A DNA stretch of 22,997 bases from NCBI GenBank assembly GCA_035690725.1, contig DASSKF010000169.1:1-22997 (forward strand). The letters are read 5' to 3'. The translations under genes were made by a program, and so were the position numbers. Below the pieces are notes generated by a model that had not been told where the DNA came from, made no database searches, and worked only from the letters and a program-made list of their open reading frames with translations. Every line of letters begins with the position of its first letter. Position 1 is the stretch's first letter. The DNA is from DASSKF01 sp035690725 (GTDB lineage Bacteria; Actinomycetota; Actinomycetes; Actinomycetales; Dermatophilaceae). Below, in pieces: positions 4,912-12,313 of the stretch.

Positions 4912-6237
4912 TCAGTCACCAACCGGCGGCAGGTCGGCCTCCGGGAGCCAGTGGTCCACGACGGCGCGGGCCGGGACCTCGGCGCCGATCTGGCACAGCA
5001 CCCCGATCCCGCCGAGCCAGACGCGGTGGATCAGCAGGTACTCCGGCGGGAGGTTGAACCGCAGCCCCACCGAGAACTGCGGCCGGCGCGGGTCGTTGAC
5101 GTGCTGGAAGATGCTGCGCATCCACGCGCGGCTGAAGTGGAAGGTGTCGCTGCGCAGGGGGGCGATGAACGGCTCGAGGTAGTCGAGCGCGGCGTGGGCG
5201 TCCACGTCGATCGAGGACCGGACGAACCCCTCGGCGCGCAGGCCGGCGAGCAGGTCGTCCGCGCCCCCCTCGAGGCCGATCGTGAGCAGCCGGCCCATCT
5301 CCGGGGGGAGGCCGGCGGGGAGCCGGTTGACCGCACCGAAGTCGATGACCCCGAGCCGCCCGTCCTCGAGCAGCCGGAAGTTGCCGGGGTGGGGGTCGGC
5401 GTGCAGCAGGCCCGCGCGCTGCGGGCCGGCGAGCAGGAACTCCAGGTAGCGCTCGGCCGCCTGGCGCCGCTCCTCGTCGGTGCCCGAGGAGATGATCCGC
5501 GACAGGGGCCGGCCGTCCATCCACTCGCTGACGATGACGTGGGCGGTAGAAGTGACGACGTCCGGGATGACGAACTGGTCGTCGCCTGCGAAGACCTGGG
5601 CGAACTGGTGCTGGGTGGCCGCCTCCAGCTCGTAGTCCAGCTCCTCGCTCATCCGGCCCTTGAGCTCGGTGAGGATCGGGGCGATGTCGAGGCCCGGGAT
5701 CCACCCCGCGGCGAACCGGGCGACACCGGAGATCTGGTTGAGGTCGCTCAGCAGGGCCTTGCCGGCGCCCGGGTACTGCACCTTCACCGCGACGGCCCGC
5801 CCGTCGTGCCACGTGGCGCGGTGCACCTGCCCGATCGAGGCCGCTGCTGCCTGTCGGTCGTCGAACGCGCTGAAGCAGTCCCGCCAGTCCTCGCCGAGCT
5901 CGGCCGCGAGAACCTGGTGCACCAGGGAGGCGGGCATGGGCGGTGCCGCGTCCTGCAGCCGGGTCAGCGTCGCCCGGTAGGGCTCGGCCAGCTCCTCCGG
6001 TATGCCGGCCTCGAAGATGGACAGCGCCTGCCCGAACTTGAGTGCCCCGCCCTTGAGCTCGCCGAGCACCCGGAACAGCTGCTCCGCCGTGCGTGCCTGC
6101 ACCTCCGCGGCGACGACCTCCGCGGGCAGGCCGCCGACCCGCTTGCCGAACCCCCATGCGGTGCGGCCGGCGAACCCGAGCGGCAGGCTCGCCAGCTTGG
6201 CCGTGCGGGTGACGGCCTTGCGCGGCAGGTCGGTCAT
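4912..6237 (-). CDS. ABC1/UbiB/AarF-family atypical protein kinase-like protein
   Basis: A 441-aa ABC1-family protein with the family motifs: KxGQ as KFGQ (67-70), AAASIGQVH (131-139), the ATP lysine in VAVKVQ (K152), EELDYELEA (198-206), the catalytic-loop equivalent HADPHPGN (279-286) and DFG (299-301). UbiB/COQ8 relatives are ATPases that support isoprenoid-lipid metabolism, notably ubiquinone synthesis. Actinobacteria use menaquinone, and the role of this paralogue (equivalent to Rv3197, next to whiB7) is not settled. The start at 6237 gives the usual family N-terminus; the open frame continues upstream only through the neighbouring gene. It begins 4 nt after the end of the ThiF-like gene, so the two are almost certainly cotranscribed. 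Confidence 0.9.
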   Translation of the reverse strand: MTDLPRKAVTRTAKLASLPLGFAGRTAWGFGKRVGGLPAEVVAAEVQARTAEQLFRVLGELKGGALKFGQALSIFEAGIPEELAEPYRATLTRLQDAAPPMPASLVHQVLAAELGEDWRDCFSAFDDRQAAAASIGQVHRATWHDGRAVAVKVQYPGAGKALLSDLNQISGVARFAAGWIPGLDIAPILTELKGRMSEELDYELEAATQHQFAQVFAGDDQFVIPDVVTSTAHVIVSEWMDGRPLSRIISSGTDEERRQAAERYLEFLLAGPQRAGLLHADPHPGNFRLLEDGRLGVIDFGAVNRLPAGLPPEMGRLLTIGLEGGADDLLAGLRAEGFVRSSIDVDAHAALDYLEPFIAPLRSDTFHFSRAWMRSIFQHVNDPRRPQFSVGLRFNLPPEYLLIHRVWLGGIGVLCQIGAEVPARAVVDHWLPEADLPPVGD

Positions 6238-6241
6238 GTGC

Positions 6242-7258
6242 TCATTGTGTCCTCTTCGCCGTCGCGCCGATGGTCTCGGGGCGGTGCGCCGCGCAGCGCG
6301 GGTGGGGGTCCCAGACCCGGTGCACGGTCTGCCCCCACGGGATGGCCGTCTCGACCGACACACCGGTCGGGTCGGTCTGCCGGTCCAGGTGCATGCCGAC
6401 CAGCGCGCTCGCGTGCCCGGCGGCGAGCTGGGCCAGGGCCGCGTCGGTGTCGACCGGTGCGGGCGGAGCGGTCGGGTCGGCGCAGCCGATCTGGGCGAAC
6501 ACCGCCGGCCAGCCGGCGTCCCGGTCGCTGCGGTGCAGGTCGAGGCAGCGCAGGCACGGCCCGGAGCGCGGGTCGAGCAGCGGGCCGACGAGCACCCGGG
6601 GGTCCTGCACCACGACGGGCAGCTGGGGTACGTCGGCCCGCGCCCAGGGCAGGTCCTCACCGAGCGGCAGCACCTCGAGGGCAGCCAGGACGACGAGGTC
6701 CGGAAGGCCGGTGAGCTCGGCCGGACGCGTGCCGCGGTCGGTGATCCGCTCCACCCACGCGGTCACCGCCTCGCGACCGACGGTGACCGAGCCCACCCCG
6801 GCGGCGCGAAGCCCCGCTGCCAGGACCTCCGGGACGAGTCCCTCACCGGTGACCAGCACGTGGGCGCGCCGGCGGCGTTCCAGGACCACCCAGCCGTCGC
6901 CGGGGGAGCCGTAGGCCACGGACAGCGCCTCGGCCGCCCGCCGCTGGCGTGCCCGGGGGAGCGGCGGCGTCCCGCCCGGGGCGAGCGGGCCGCCGGGTGG
7001 GTCCTCCACGAGCAGCCCACCCCGGCGCAGCCCGTCGACGAGCTGGGTGACGCGGGCGGCGCCGATGCCCGCGTCGGAGGCTGCGGCATACAGCTCGGTG
7101 AGCTCGCGCGAGCCGTCCAGCAGCCGCACCAGGGCGACCTCGCGGTGGCTCAGCCCCTCGACGACCAGGCCGGCGGCGGGGGCCAGGCCGAACTGGAGCG
7201 CGCCGTCGCTGCGGCGCAGCGGGCGCGCCGACGGGCGCAGTCGCGGGCGTGGACTCAT
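6242..7258 (-). CDS. ThiF/TOMM-type leader-binding-like protein, orphan
   Basis: A 338-aa protein resembling what is annotated in actinobacteria as 'TOMM precursor leader peptide-binding protein' or ThiF-like, at the position of Rv3196. The N-terminal half looks like a winged-helix/recognition domain (LSHREVALVRLLDG ... QLVDGLRRGGLLVE). A degenerate Rossmann strand-loop follows (HVLVTGEG, 133-140), with too few glycines for a normal E1 nucleotide site. The C-terminal part carries CLRC (C235, C238) and HPRCAAH (C322, H325), probably a zinc site. No RiPP precursor, YcaO or dehydrogenase gene is near, so classical azoline formation is unlikely. The start at 7258 is set by TTGGAGGGGATC. It is 4 nt upstream of the ABC1 kinase gene. 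Confidence 0.6.
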   Translation of the reverse strand: MSPRPRLRPSARPLRRSDGALQFGLAPAAGLVVEGLSHREVALVRLLDGSRELTELYAAASDAGIGAARVTQLVDGLRRGGLLVEDPPGGPLAPGGTPPLPRARQRRAAEALSVAYGSPGDGWVVLERRRRAHVLVTGEGLVPEVLAAGLRAAGVGSVTVGREAVTAWVERITDRGTRPAELTGLPDLVVLAALEVLPLGEDLPWARADVPQLPVVVQDPRVLVGPLLDPRSGPCLRCLDLHRSDRDAGWPAVFAQIGCADPTAPPAPVDTDAALAQLAAGHASALVGMHLDRQTDPTGVSVETAIPWGQTVHRVWDPHPRCAAHRPETIGATAKRTQ

Positions 7259-7278
7259 GCGGATCCCCTCCAACCGGT

Positions 7279-7302
7279 TCGCGTGGCGAGGCTGCCACGC
7301 GA
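7279..7302. repeat. 9-bp inverted repeat upstream of the ThiF-like gene
   Basis: TCGCGTGGC (7279-7287) and GCCACGCGA (7294-7302) are perfect arms around a 6-nt spacer, starting 21 nt upstream of the 7258 ATG. The 8-bp palindrome AACCGGTT (7272-7279) abuts it. This could be an operator or a hairpin in the 5' UTR. No convincing TAnnnT promoter was found between this repeat and the terminator at 7345-7381. Confidence 0.5.
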
Positions 7303-7344
7303 GGGGCGGGCGCCGTGCCGGCCGTCCACAGGGCCCGGACACGG

Positions 7345-7381
7345 CGAAGGGGCGCCACCGCCGTGCGGTGCCGCCCCTTCG
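7345..7381 (-). terminator. Terminator of the DUF5679 gene
   Basis: CGAAGGGGCG (7345-7354) pairs with CGCCCCTTCG (7372-7381), with CACCGC/GCGGTG nested inside around a 3-nt loop. It lies 14 nt after the DUF5679 stop codon. On the minus strand CCGTGTCCGG follows, without a T-tract, like the other GC-rich hairpins of this window. Confidence 0.7.
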
Positions 7382-7395
7382 GGACGCTCGGTACG

Positions 7396-7560
7396 TCAGG
7401 CCTTGCCGAGGATGCGGTTGAGGTTGGTGCCGCAGACCGGGCACTTGCCCTTGGCCATCCGGCGGCCGTTCGTCTCGACGACGTTGCCCTCCGCCTCGCG
7501 CTTCGCCTTGCACTTCACGCAGTAGAACTCGCCCTGGTAGGTCTCTCCGGTCTCAGCCAT
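7396..7560 (-). CDS. DUF5679 zinc-ribbon protein (54 aa)
   Basis: A very small protein with two CxxC knuckles (YCVKCKAK, C14/C17; KCPVCGTNL, C40/C43), the arrangement of a zinc ribbon. The conserved core 'YCVKCK ... NGRRMAKGKCPVCG ... RILGK' is that of DUF5679, a family widespread in actinobacteria without a known function. The ATG at 7560 is chosen because the family begins just before the first CxxC and AGAGAGG lies upstream; the extension to 7638 is poor coding sequence. A hairpin terminator follows, so it looks monocistronic. A role in nucleic-acid or ribosome binding would be a guess. Confidence 0.88.
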   Translation of the reverse strand: MAETGETYQGEFYCVKCKAKREAEGNVVETNGRRMAKGKCPVCGTNLNRILGKA

Positions 7561-7621
7561 GGACTTGCCTCTCTCGTCGCTGGTGCCGCGGGGTCGCGGC
7601 TGCGGGACCCCCGCAACCCTA

Positions 7622-7681
7622 GAGCACGCTGAGCACAATCTCGTGCTGACGGCCCGGGCGAGTCACCGCCGTCTCGTGCTC
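7622..7681. promoter_or_regulatory. Cluster of AGCAC/GTGCT half-sites in a divergent intergenic region
   Basis: The 265-bp region 7561-7825 separates the divergent DUF5679 and metallopeptidase genes. It holds GAGCAC at 7622 and 7631 and TCGTGCT at 7641 and 7674, which form inverted pairs such as AGCAC (7632-7636) with GTGCT (7643-7647). On the minus strand TAGGGT (7617-7622) is a possible -10 for DUF5679. The half-sites could bind a repressor, but none is identified. Confidence 0.3.
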
Positions 7682-7813
7682 ACCACCGACCGCTTTCCCC
7701 GTGAGGGATGCTGTTTGCGCCGAGTCGCGCTCCGGTGCGGCCGGTCGCCCCTGCCCTCGTGCGACCACCACGCCGTGCGGGGCCAGAACCGGAGGTGTGC
7801 CGTCCACGTCCCC

Positions 7814-7819
7814 TATGTT
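7814..7819 (+). promoter_or_regulatory. -10 hexamer of a leaderless promoter for the metallopeptidase
   Basis: TATGTT ends 6 nt before the ATG at 7826 and no ribosome-binding site lies between them, the pattern of a leaderless transcript. Confidence 0.5.
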
Positions 7820-7825
7820 GTCGGT

Positions 7826-8452
7826 ATGAGCGCAGGTGCCGTCTCCCACGGTGCGGGCGCTGGCGACGACCGCGGTGGCGCGGACCTGCCCGAGGTGGAG
7901 GTGCGCCGGAGCCCCCGCCGACGGCGCACGGTGAGTGCCTACCGCGAGGCCGGGCGTACCGTCGTGCTCATCCCGGGCCGCTTCAGCGCCGCGGAGGAGC
8001 GGCGATGGGTCGACACGATGGTGCGCCGGCTCGACGCGGGGGAGCGGCGGCGCCGGCCGAGCGATGACGAGCTCGTCGAGCGGGCCACGGCGCTCAGCGA
8101 GCGCTACCTGGGCGGTGCCGCCCGGCCGACCAGCGTGCGCTGGGTGGACAACCAGCGGAGCCGGTGGGGGTCCTGCACGCCCTCCGAGGGCAGCATCCGG
8201 CTCTCCGGCCGGCTGCGCGGCATGCCGCTGTGGGTCACCGACTACGTGTTGCTCCACGAGCTCGCCCACCTGCTGCAGCCGGGGCACGGGGCCTCGTTCT
8301 GGGCTCTGCTGGAGCCCTACCCCAAGCTGCAGCGTGCCCGCGGCTACCTCGAGGGTGTCTCGGCTGCCCAGGGGCTGGACCTGTCCGACACCGGCGACGA
8401 CCCCAGCAACGACGCCGGCGACCCGGAGGACGGTCAGCCCAGCGACAGGTGA
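7826..8452 (+). CDS. YgjP-type (DUF45, M48-like) metallopeptidase domain protein
   Basis: A 208-aa protein with the zinc-peptidase helix HELAH (144-148), a third ligand candidate H154 in QPGHGASFW, and the family signature NQRSRWGSC (109-117) seen in YgjP/WLM-type proteins. There is no signal peptide, so it should act in the cytoplasm; the substrate is unknown. The N-terminal 25 residues and the acidic C-terminal tail (SDTGDDPSNDAGDPEDG) look disordered. The start at 7826 fits the leaderless -10; the frame is open further upstream to 7559 but that part crosses the intergenic region. The last 19 nt overlap the 3' end of the convergent NUDIX gene. Confidence 0.85.
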   Translation: MSAGAVSHGAGAGDDRGGADLPEVEVRRSPRRRRTVSAYREAGRTVVLIPGRFSAAEERRWVDTMVRRLDAGERRRRPSDDELVERATALSERYLGGAARPTSVRWVDNQRSRWGSCTPSEGSIRLSGRLRGMPLWVTDYVLLHELAHLLQPGHGASFWALLEPYPKLQRARGYLEGVSAAQGLDLSDTGDDPSNDAGDPEDGQPSDR

Positions 8453-9030
8453 CGGATCGCTGCCCGCGCGAGCGGCACGAGGTCGGGAGCCGCCTGCGCC
8501 GGCAGGGCTCGCAACGGCCACCAGCGCACGTCGTCGGACTCGTCGCTGACCGCGTGCCGGCCGTCCCGCCGGGCGGTGCCGGCGAAGCGGACGTCGAGGT
8601 GCTCGTGGCAGCGGCCGAAACTGCCGGAGAGCTCGTGCGCGTGCAGGTCCACGACCCCCGGCGCCAGCCGGAGGCCGGGGAGGCCGGACTCCTCGCGCGC
8701 CTCCCTGGTGCTCGCCGCGTGCAGGTCCTCGTCCTCCGGTTCGAGGTGGCCACCGAACTGCAGCCACAGGTGGGCCTTGCGGTGCAGCGTCAGGAGCACG
8801 TGCTCCCCGGCCTCGTCGAGCACGAGCGCGCTCGCGGTGAGGTGCCGGGCCGGTCCCTCCCGCCACACGGCGCCGGGGTGGTGCGCCAGGATGTCGAGGA
8901 AGTGGACCCGGCGGCGCTCCTGCTCCGCGTCGGGCGCGTGCCAGTCGGTGAGGACGCGCGTCGCGTCGGCGTGCAGCCGGCGGTAGGCGGCCGGGACGCC
9001 GGCCGGCGCCGGGGCGGGGTGCGCGCTCAC
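8434..9030 (-). CDS. NUDIX hydrolase
   Basis: A 198-aa Nudix protein. The Nudix motif reads FGGHLEPEDEDLHAAS followed by TREAREESGL (about 92-117), with the REx2EExG core intact and the one-residue-longer 'GGHxE' entry common in this subgroup. The N-terminus (AAYRRLHADATRVLTDW) and a helix with 'RRVHFLDILAHHPGAVWR' are typical of uncharacterised actinobacterial NUDIX proteins. The substrate cannot be read from the sequence; nucleotides or their derivatives are likely. The GTG at 9030 overlaps the stop of the DUF2342 gene in a GTGA junction, which implies translational coupling. A long upstream in-frame extension is a shadow of that gene. The 3' end overlaps the convergent metallopeptidase gene by 19 nt. 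Confidence 0.88.
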   Translation of the reverse strand: MSAHPAPAPAGVPAAYRRLHADATRVLTDWHAPDAEQERRRVHFLDILAHHPGAVWREGPARHLTASALVLDEAGEHVLLTLHRKAHLWLQFGGHLEPEDEDLHAASTREAREESGLPGLRLAPGVVDLHAHELSGSFGRCHEHLDVRFAGTARRDGRHAVSDESDDVRWWPLRALPAQAAPDLVPLARAAIRHLSLG

Positions 9031-10511
9031 CGGTCCCCGGCGCCCGGCGGGTCGTCGCCGGTCTCGTCCGGGCCCCGATCGGGGCGTGTGGTGTCGTCGT
9101 CCGTGGCGCTGCCGGTGGCACCGCTTGCGTCGGCGCCCTCGCGCAGCAGGGCGTCGAGGGCCTCGTCGAACTCGCTGCCGCGGTCGCCGGAGCGCGCCCG
9201 CTCGACGTAGCCGAGCGGGTCGTCGAGGTCGGCTGCGGTCGGCGCCACGTCCGGGTGCGCCCAGGCTCCGTCCCGTAGCGAGACCCCGCCGGCCGACTCC
9301 AGTGCGGCCCACAGGTTCGTCGCGTCGCGCAGCCGGCGGGGCCGCAGCTCGAGCCCGACCAGCTGGCTGAAGGTCCGCTCGGCCGGCCCGGCCGTCGCCC
9401 GGCGCCGCCGGACCGACTCCCCGAGGGCGTCCGCCTGGGGCAGGTGACCGGAGGTGGCCTGCCGGGTGACGACGTCGACCCACCCCTCGACCAGGGCGAG
9501 GTAGGTCTCCAGCCGGGTGAGTGCCGACTTCTGCGCCGTGCTCGGTTCCGGGTGGAACAGCGAGCCGGACAGCGCCTGCTGCAGGGCCTCCGGGTCGGAG
9601 GGGTCGACGCCGCGCATGGCCGACTCGATGCCCTCGGTGTCGATGTTGATGTCGCGGGCGTAGTCCTGCACCGCCGCGACGAGCTGGGGTCCGAGCCACG
9701 GGACCTCGGCGAACAGCCGCACCCGTGCCGCCTCCCGGACGGCGAGGTAGAGCCGCACCTGCTCGTCGTCGACCTGCAGCCCCTCCGAGAACGCGGCGAC
9801 GTTCGCCGGCAGCAGGGCCACGACGTGCCCCGGCACGAGGGGCAGGTCGACCTCGGTGCCGCTCACGAGGTCGCCGGCGAGCGCTCCGACCGCCTGACCG
9901 AGCTGCATGCCGAACATGGCACCGCTCATCCGCTGCAGCATCGGCTCCATCTGTCCCAGCAGCGCCGAGGGGTCGAAGCCGGCGGGCAGTCCGGGCATCA
10001 TCGACGCGTCGGCGCCCCCGAGCTGCTCGCGCATGGCGCCCTGGATGGCGGTGCCGACCCCTGCCGCGACCGGCTCGACCAGCTGTCGCCACACGGGCAT
10101 CGTCCGCTCCACCCACTCGGCGCGGCTGAGCGCGGCGGCGCCGGCCGACGGTGCCGCGAAGTCGGTGACCTCGTCCAGCCACAGGGTGGCGACCTGCACG
10201 GCCTGCTGCACCTCGCGGGAGGCGACCGTGCTGACGGTCGCGTCCCCCTCGGCGGACACCGCCTTGCGGGCCACGTCGGTCGCGAGCGAGACGTTGAACG
10301 GCTCGTCCGCGGAGCCGCCGCTGAACATCGCCTTCAGCTGGGCACCGATCATGCCCATGGTGGCCGGGTCGACCTGGTCGAAGCCCATGGCGCCGAGGGC
10401 GCGCTGGACGTCCGCCTGGTCCCCAGTGCCGAACAGGGACCGCAGCATGGCCTCGAAGTCCGGCTGGTCGTCGGGACGCTCGGGCTCGTTCGGGTTCGGC
10501 GTATCAGGCAC
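9027..10511 (-). CDS. DUF2342 family protein ('zinc-dependent metalloprotease'), probably metal site lost
   Basis: A 494-aa protein of the family usually named zinc-dependent metalloprotease/putative hydrolase (TIGR03624), at the position of Rv3195. Recognisable stretches are GMQLGQAVGALAGD (201-214), VPGHVVALLPANVAAFSEGL (226-245), VPWLGPQLVAAVQDYARDI (270-288), ALVEGWVDVV (339-348) and VGLELRPRRLRDATNLW. The region corresponding to the family metal-binding helix reads REAARVRLFAEVPWL (259-273); from memory homologues have REAAH and FAH here, and no HExxH occurs anywhere. It starts with GTG at 10511 behind AGGAG. The acidic, disordered C-terminus ends in a GTGA overlap with the NUDIX gene. 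The name should be read as family membership, not proven protease activity. Confidence 0.85.
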   Translation of the reverse strand: MPDTPNPNEPERPDDQPDFEAMLRSLFGTGDQADVQRALGAMGFDQVDPATMGMIGAQLKAMFSGGSADEPFNVSLATDVARKAVSAEGDATVSTVASREVQQAVQVATLWLDEVTDFAAPSAGAAALSRAEWVERTMPVWRQLVEPVAAGVGTAIQGAMREQLGGADASMMPGLPAGFDPSALLGQMEPMLQRMSGAMFGMQLGQAVGALAGDLVSGTEVDLPLVPGHVVALLPANVAAFSEGLQVDDEQVRLYLAVREAARVRLFAEVPWLGPQLVAAVQDYARDINIDTEGIESAMRGVDPSDPEALQQALSGSLFHPEPSTAQKSALTRLETYLALVEGWVDVVTRQATSGHLPQADALGESVRRRRATAGPAERTFSQLVGLELRPRRLRDATNLWAALESAGGVSLRDGAWAHPDVAPTAADLDDPLGYVERARSGDRGSEFDEALDALLREGADASGATGSATDDDTTRPDRGPDETGDDPPGAGDR

Positions 10512-10744
10512 CAGTTGCTCCTAGCCGTCCGGGGAGGATCTGTCGTCCTTCAGGTAACCACGAGCAGGCCGTGCTGAGTTCCCCCCGGGAGGGCGGTTCG
10601 CTCTCGGCGCACACCGCCGGGCGGGGCACCGGCACCCGGCCGATCGGCTCGGTGACGGTCCGTGCGGCAGGCTGGGAGCCGGCATACGACAATGAGAGCC
10701 GCGTGGGACCCGCCCGGGCCCACGGCTCGCGAGGGAGGTGGAGC

Positions 10745-11236
10745 GTGACCGACCCAGAGGGTCCGGCCGTCGGGGACACCGACGGCGACCGGACCGCCGA
10801 GGCACTCGCCCGGCCCGAGGGCGTGGTGCTCGCGGACGTGCGGGAGACCCCGCTGTCGGTCGACGAGGTGCTCGCGGCCGTGCGGCACCCGCGCGCCGGG
10901 GGCGTGTGCACGTTCATCGGCGCGGTCCGGGAGCACGACCACGGGCACGGCGTCACCGCGCTCGAGTACTCCGCCCACCCGACGGTCACCGACGTGCTCC
11001 GCGACGTGGCGCACCAGGTCGTGCAGCGGCACGACGTGCTGGCCGCCGCCGCGGTGCACCGCACCGGCCGCCTCGAGGTCGGGGACCTCGCCGTCGTGGT
11101 CGCGGTCAGCGCCGCGCACCGCGGGGACGCCTTCGCCGCGTGCCGGGACCTGATCGACACCCTCAAGGCCACGGTGCCGATCTGGAAGCACCAGCAGTTC
11201 TCCGACGGCAGCTCGGAGTGGGTGGGCCTGCCGTGA
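10745..11236 (+). CDS. moaE: Molybdopterin synthase catalytic subunit MoaE
   Basis: MoaE, with the sulfur carrier MoaD, converts cyclic pyranopterin monophosphate to molybdopterin. The 163-aa protein has CTFIGAVREHDHG (55-67, with the conserved Arg R62), ALEYSAHP, AVHRTGRLEVGD (103-114), SAAHRGDAFAAC (122-133, H125/R126) and the active-site segment DTLKATVPIWKHQ with lysines K141 and K148. The first about 35 residues are an extra acidic stretch. The start is the GTG at 10745 behind GGAGG (10734-10738); an in-frame GTG at 10703 is an alternative. The intergenic region 10512-10744 holds CATACGACAAT (10684-10693), a possible -10. The gene overlaps the PDZ/Lon gene in a GTGA junction. No other molybdenum-cofactor gene lies in the window. 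Confidence 0.92.
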   Translation: MTDPEGPAVGDTDGDRTAEALARPEGVVLADVRETPLSVDEVLAAVRHPRAGGVCTFIGAVREHDHGHGVTALEYSAHPTVTDVLRDVAHQVVQRHDVLAAAAVHRTGRLEVGDLAVVVAVSAAHRGDAFAACRDLIDTLKATVPIWKHQQFSDGSSEWVGLP

Positions 11237-12309
11237 GCGGTGATCGCCCGGCGGCCCGCGCGGGACTTCGTCCACGGACCGTCGCCTGGCTGGTCACCCT
11301 CGTCGTCATCGTCGCCCTCGCCGCCGCCTCCGCCCTGGTCCACCTCCCCTACGCGATCTTCCGCCCGGGGCCCGCGTGGAACACCCTCGGCAAGCTGGGC
11401 GGCCACGAGCTGATCACCATCAAGGGCACGAAGACGTACCCGGCCGACGGTGCCCTCGACTTCGTCACCGTCTCGGTGTTCGGCGGCCCCAACAACCCGG
11501 TGAACGTCTGGGACGTGCTGAGCGCCAAGCTGTCCGGCCACGCGGAGATCCTGCCCGAGGACGCCGTCTTCCCGGAGGGCGTGACGGGCAAGGAGGTACA
11601 GCACCGCAACGAGCTCGAGATGGTGCACTCCCAGGAGGAGGCTGCGGTCGTCGCGCTGCGCGCCCTGGGCCGGTCGGTCCCCGAGCGGATCGTCATTGCC
11701 GGCGTGCAGCAGGGGTCGGCGGCCAAGGGCAAGCTGCGCAAGGGCGACGTCATCAGGCGGGTCGCCGGCGAGCGCACCACGGACGTCTCCGACGTGCAGC
11801 GGCTCATCCAGGCCCAGCGTGCCGGGAGCACCGTCGCCATCACGGTCCGGCGCTCGGGGGAGGAGCGCACCGTCCACGTCCGGACGCACGCGGTCGACGG
11901 GCACACCGTGGTCGGCGTGCTGCTCATGCCGGACTTCGACCTGCCCTTCACGGTGAACATCGACGCCGGCAACGTGGGTGGCCCCTCGGCCGGGATGATG
12001 TTCAGCCTCGGCGTCTACGACAAGCTCACGCCCGGCTCCCTCACCGACGGCAAGCGGTTCGCCGGGACCGGCACGATCGACAGCGACGGGGACGTCGGCC
12101 CGATCGGCGGGATCGCCCAGAAGATGGTCGGCGCGCGCGACGAGGGCGCGCACTGGTTCCTGGCGCCCGAGCGCAACTGCGACGACGTGGTGGGGCACGT
12201 CCCGGACGGGCTCGAGGTGGTGAAGGTCTCGACGTTCGACGACGCCCTGCACCTGGTCAAGGAGATCGCCGGCGGGACGACCTCCGGGCTGCCCCGGTGT
12301 GGGACGTGA
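11233..12309 (+). CDS. Membrane-anchored PDZ domain / Lon-type (S16) serine protease
   Basis: A 358-aa protein equivalent to Rv3194c. It has one N-terminal membrane segment (VAWLVTLVVIVALAAASALV, about 17-36), then an extracytoplasmic part with a PDZ domain (about 150-220; VIAGVQQGSAAKGKLRKGDV ... TDVSDVQRLIQ). The C-terminal domain is a Lon proteolytic fold with catalytic Ser252 in GGPSAGMMFSLG and Lys297 in GIAQKMVGA, a spacing of 45 residues typical of the Lon Ser-Lys dyad. The substrate is unknown; envelope quality control is a reasonable inference. The GTG at 11233 overlaps the moaE stop. It ends 4 nt from the convergent PPA1309 gene. Confidence 0.9.
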   Translation: MSGDRPAARAGLRPRTVAWLVTLVVIVALAAASALVHLPYAIFRPGPAWNTLGKLGGHELITIKGTKTYPADGALDFVTVSVFGGPNNPVNVWDVLSAKLSGHAEILPEDAVFPEGVTGKEVQHRNELEMVHSQEEAAVVALRALGRSVPERIVIAGVQQGSAAKGKLRKGDVIRRVAGERTTDVSDVQRLIQAQRAGSTVAITVRRSGEERTVHVRTHAVDGHTVVGVLLMPDFDLPFTVNIDAGNVGGPSAGMMFSLGVYDKLTPGSLTDGKRFAGTGTIDSDGDVGPIGGIAQKMVGARDEGAHWFLAPERNCDDVVGHVPDGLEVVKVSTFDDALHLVKEIAGGTTSGLPRCGT

Positions 12310-12313
12310 GGGT

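Noticed and set aside
4906..6714. A 602-codon plus-strand frame opposite the ABC1 kinase
   Set aside because: Composition is that of antisense GC-rich DNA, and the minus strand carries all ABC1 motifs.
6242..7560. A thiazole/oxazole-modified peptide (TOMM) biosynthetic cluster
   Set aside because: Only one leader-binding-like gene is present; no YcaO, no dehydrogenase and no precursor peptide. The small DUF5679 protein is a zinc ribbon, not a precursor.
8434..10182. Fusion of the NUDIX domain to a 380-residue N-terminal region
   Set aside because: The extension is an Arg/Gly-rich shadow of the DUF2342 gene in another frame; the GTGA junction gives a normal NUDIX start.
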